This document shows, piece after piece, positions 5,346-6,490 of a DNA stretch of 6,490 bases. Each line of letters starts with the position of its first letter. Position 1 is the first letter of the stretch. A program made the translations under genes and the position numbers. The notes under the pieces were generated by a model. That model saw only the letters and a program-made list of their open reading frames with translations, searched no databases and was not told where the DNA came from. The DNA is from an uncultured Desulfuromonadales bacterium (lineage in GTDB: Bacteria > Desulfobacterota > Desulfuromonadia > Desulfuromonadales > Geopsychrobacteraceae): the NCBI GenBank assembly GCA_947259685.1, contig CAMYNC010000180.1, positions 1-6,490 of the forward strand, given 5' to 3'.

Positions 5346-5370
5346 ATTGATTGGATATAGTACAATCAAT
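5346..5370 (+). promoter_or_regulatory. Inverted repeat over a -10-like hexamer: candidate operator/promoter
   Basis: ATTGATTG (5346-5353) and CAATCAAT (5363-5370) are perfect inverted repeats with a 9-base spacer. TACAAT (5361-5366) resembles a -10 box and overlaps the right arm; an upstream TTGGGA (5336-5341) is a poor -35 at 19 bases. A regulator bound here would cover the promoter. The arrangement would put the transcription start at about the ATG at 5373. Confidence 0.4.
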
Positions 5371-5372
5371 AG

Positions 5373-6098
5373 ATGGAAACTCATATTCTCACCCAACGGA
5401 CCGCTGATGATCTGATCTACACTCGGAGTGAATTGCGAGATATCCTGCTCGACGCTGTGGATACTGGGGATTGTCAGGTGACGGTCATCAAAGGCCATGC
5501 CCAGGATATCAACCGGTGTAAGTATCTGTTCTGGATTCCTGAACCGGGGGCGTTCCAGGAGCAAGTCAGGACCTATTTGCGCCGGTTGCGGCGCCTTTAT
5601 GACTATCTGGTTGATTTTGGAATGGAGCTAAAACATAACCAAGGGCTGTGGATGCCCGGTGTGGCAGATTTTGAGGCTGGCGATCGTCAAATCAATATCA
5701 CGGCGTCTGAAAACTGGGTATCGAGAAAGATGTCCATAGATCAGCTGCACAATGACATTGCGTCTTTAAACAGGGGAGAGGCGAGGGCGCAGCTTGATCG
5801 TGCCGCACAGAGCTATTCTGAGTTCCAAATTTGCCGCAGATCAGGAATCTCTTACCGCGTAGCCATCAGAAACGCAAAAGGAGAGCGCCGAACCTGCGGG
5901 TTGAACCAGTATTGCGTGGTTTTGGGGGCGGTGCAGATTGTAACGAAAGATCCGCGCTACCGGAAGAAGCGTGCTGATGCCTGGCGAGGGGTTGAGGAAC
6001 CGTTGTTTAAATATATCGGCAGGGAAGGGCCGTTGTGGCTGGTTTATCCGGTAAATAAGAGGCCCGGCGTCGGAGGGGGGGTGACACCGGGCCAATAA
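5373..6098 (+). CDS. Hypothetical protein, 241 residues, function unknown
   Basis: I do not recognise this protein. It is soluble, with no signal peptide or membrane segment. The first 30 residues look helical (TADDLIYTRSELRDILLDAV), followed by a strand-like CQVTVIKG (34-41), a basic helix FQEQVRTYLRRLRRLYDYLV (61-80), a middle region with aromatic residues, and a basic part YRKKRADAWRGVEEP (196-210) before LWLVYPVNKRPG. The basic helices might suggest nucleic-acid binding, but no helix-turn-helix or zinc motif is clear. Coding is supported by length and by steady composition, richer in GC than the cassette genes. There is no Shine-Dalgarno within 15 bases of the ATG at 5373, and a -10-like box lies 6 bases upstream, so the mRNA may be leaderless. 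The last codons form a GC-rich hairpin. It stands alone, with no operon partner in view. Confidence 0.8.
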   Translation: METHILTQRTADDLIYTRSELRDILLDAVDTGDCQVTVIKGHAQDINRCKYLFWIPEPGAFQEQVRTYLRRLRRLYDYLVDFGMELKHNQGLWMPGVADFEAGDRQINITASENWVSRKMSIDQLHNDIASLNRGEARAQLDRAAQSYSEFQICRRSGISYRVAIRNAKGERRTCGLNQYCVVLGAVQIVTKDPRYRKKRADAWRGVEEPLFKYIGREGPLWLVYPVNKRPGVGGGVTPGQ

Positions 6099-6112
6099 AG
6101 GACAAGTTTTTT
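6061..6112 (+). terminator. GC-rich hairpin overlapping the 3' end of the 241-residue gene
   Basis: GGCCCGGCGTC (6061-6071) pairs with GACACCGGGCC (6083-6093), 11 positions with one C-A mismatch, around a G-rich loop. It encodes the final RPGVGGGVTPG, just before the TAA at 6096-6098. A run of six Ts (6107-6112) follows 13 bases later, so rho-independent termination is possible but not standard. Confidence 0.45.
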
Positions 6113-6416
6113 CAAACAAGCCCCTCAATTGAAATTATTCTCCAAAAAAGGACTTTGGTCAATCTCCTGGAAGTGGCGACTTACAGTAACGCTCGATTTT
6201 GGCTGTATCCAGACTCATAATTTCTTACGGAGCAACTTCCAAGGCGCTTGCCGCAAGGTGTTATTTTCGAGTTGAAGTAGCTCCTGCTTGATGTTTCACA
6301 AGTCGACACCTGTAGGAATCTTAACAGTTGTGAAAAAGCCGGCGGAACATGGATAGCTAGACACCTTCAAAGCTACCTAAATTTGAAAATCGGCAGATCT
6401 GGCCTGATTTCAAAGA
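6099..6416. other. Intergenic stretch without a recognisable gene
   Basis: About 320 bases lie between the + strand gene and the probable end of a minus-strand gene, so the two are convergent. All frames are broken by stops; the best + frame ends at a TAA at 6218-6220 after about 40 codons and resembles nothing known. A short inverted repeat CTGAT/ATCAG (6404-6408 / 6416-6420) at the end of the minus-strand gene could belong to its terminator, but lacks a T-run. Confidence 0.5.
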
Positions 6417-6490
6417 TCAGCGTATAAATTCCTCCCCTGGTCGATCCCCTTCAATAAGATCTTTCTCAGCATCAAGTATTTGTGCAGGAC
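6417..6490 (-). CDS. Probable C-terminal end of a minus-strand gene (partial)
   Basis: Read on the minus strand, the frame entering from the window edge gives PAQILDAEKDLIEGDRPGEE, then FIR and a TGA at 6417-6419. The acidic, helix-like composition looks like genuine protein. The AEKDLIEGDRPGEEF pattern is vaguely like the C-terminus of small antitoxin-type proteins (D..AG....EEV), but 23 residues are too few to name a family. One alternative frame is open for a similar distance (to about 6413) but looks less protein-like. The start lies outside the window. Confidence 0.4.
   Translation of the reverse strand, partial: PAQILDAEKDLIEGDRPGEEFIR

Overview
The window looks like a piece of a Gram-negative, probably gammaproteobacterial, accessory region. 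The evidence is two exported alpha/beta hydrolases (one a probable lipoprotein), a UPF0158-family gene, an inner-membrane protein and structured intergenic repeats of a kind I associate from memory with gamma- and betaproteobacteria. A methanotroph-like host is possible, but nothing here proves it.

Left part (about 1-4271) is organised like a gene-cassette array. Five genes lie on the + strand: a lipoprotein-type hydrolase (249-1424), a small soluble hypothetical protein (1483-1815), a four-helix membrane protein (1964-2377), a small secreted lipase-like hydrolase (2753-3439) and a UPF0158 protein (3852-4271). They are separated by copies of a ~100-bp repeat ending in ACCGTT: intact at 101-200 and 1836-1935, split at 3457-3524/3767-3812, and only the last part at 2717-2739. 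Sequence is unrelated right after each GTT, and a gene starts 13-48 bases later. This resembles integron cassettes with attC sites, but no integrase or attI is in view and only one copy fits the core GTTRRRY exactly, so an integron is a hypothesis.

Two 208-bp copies of a highly structured element (2467-2674, 3530-3737) lie in the spacers. The second interrupts a cassette repeat and is flanked by a 16-bp near-identical direct repeat. A short sequence resembling an IS481-type end lies beside the first.

Middle part (4272-5372) is mostly non-coding or decayed. It holds a 3' fragment of a DUF4139 (mucoidy-inhibitor-like) gene and several hairpins. A further gene of unknown function (5373-6098) starts just after an inverted repeat and a -10-like hexamer, with no Shine-Dalgarno, and ends in a GC-rich hairpin that includes its last codons. 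The right edge holds about 320 bases without a recognisable gene and the probable C-terminus of a minus-strand gene.

No pathway joins these genes. What they share is the co-directional, repeat-separated layout typical of collected cargo.
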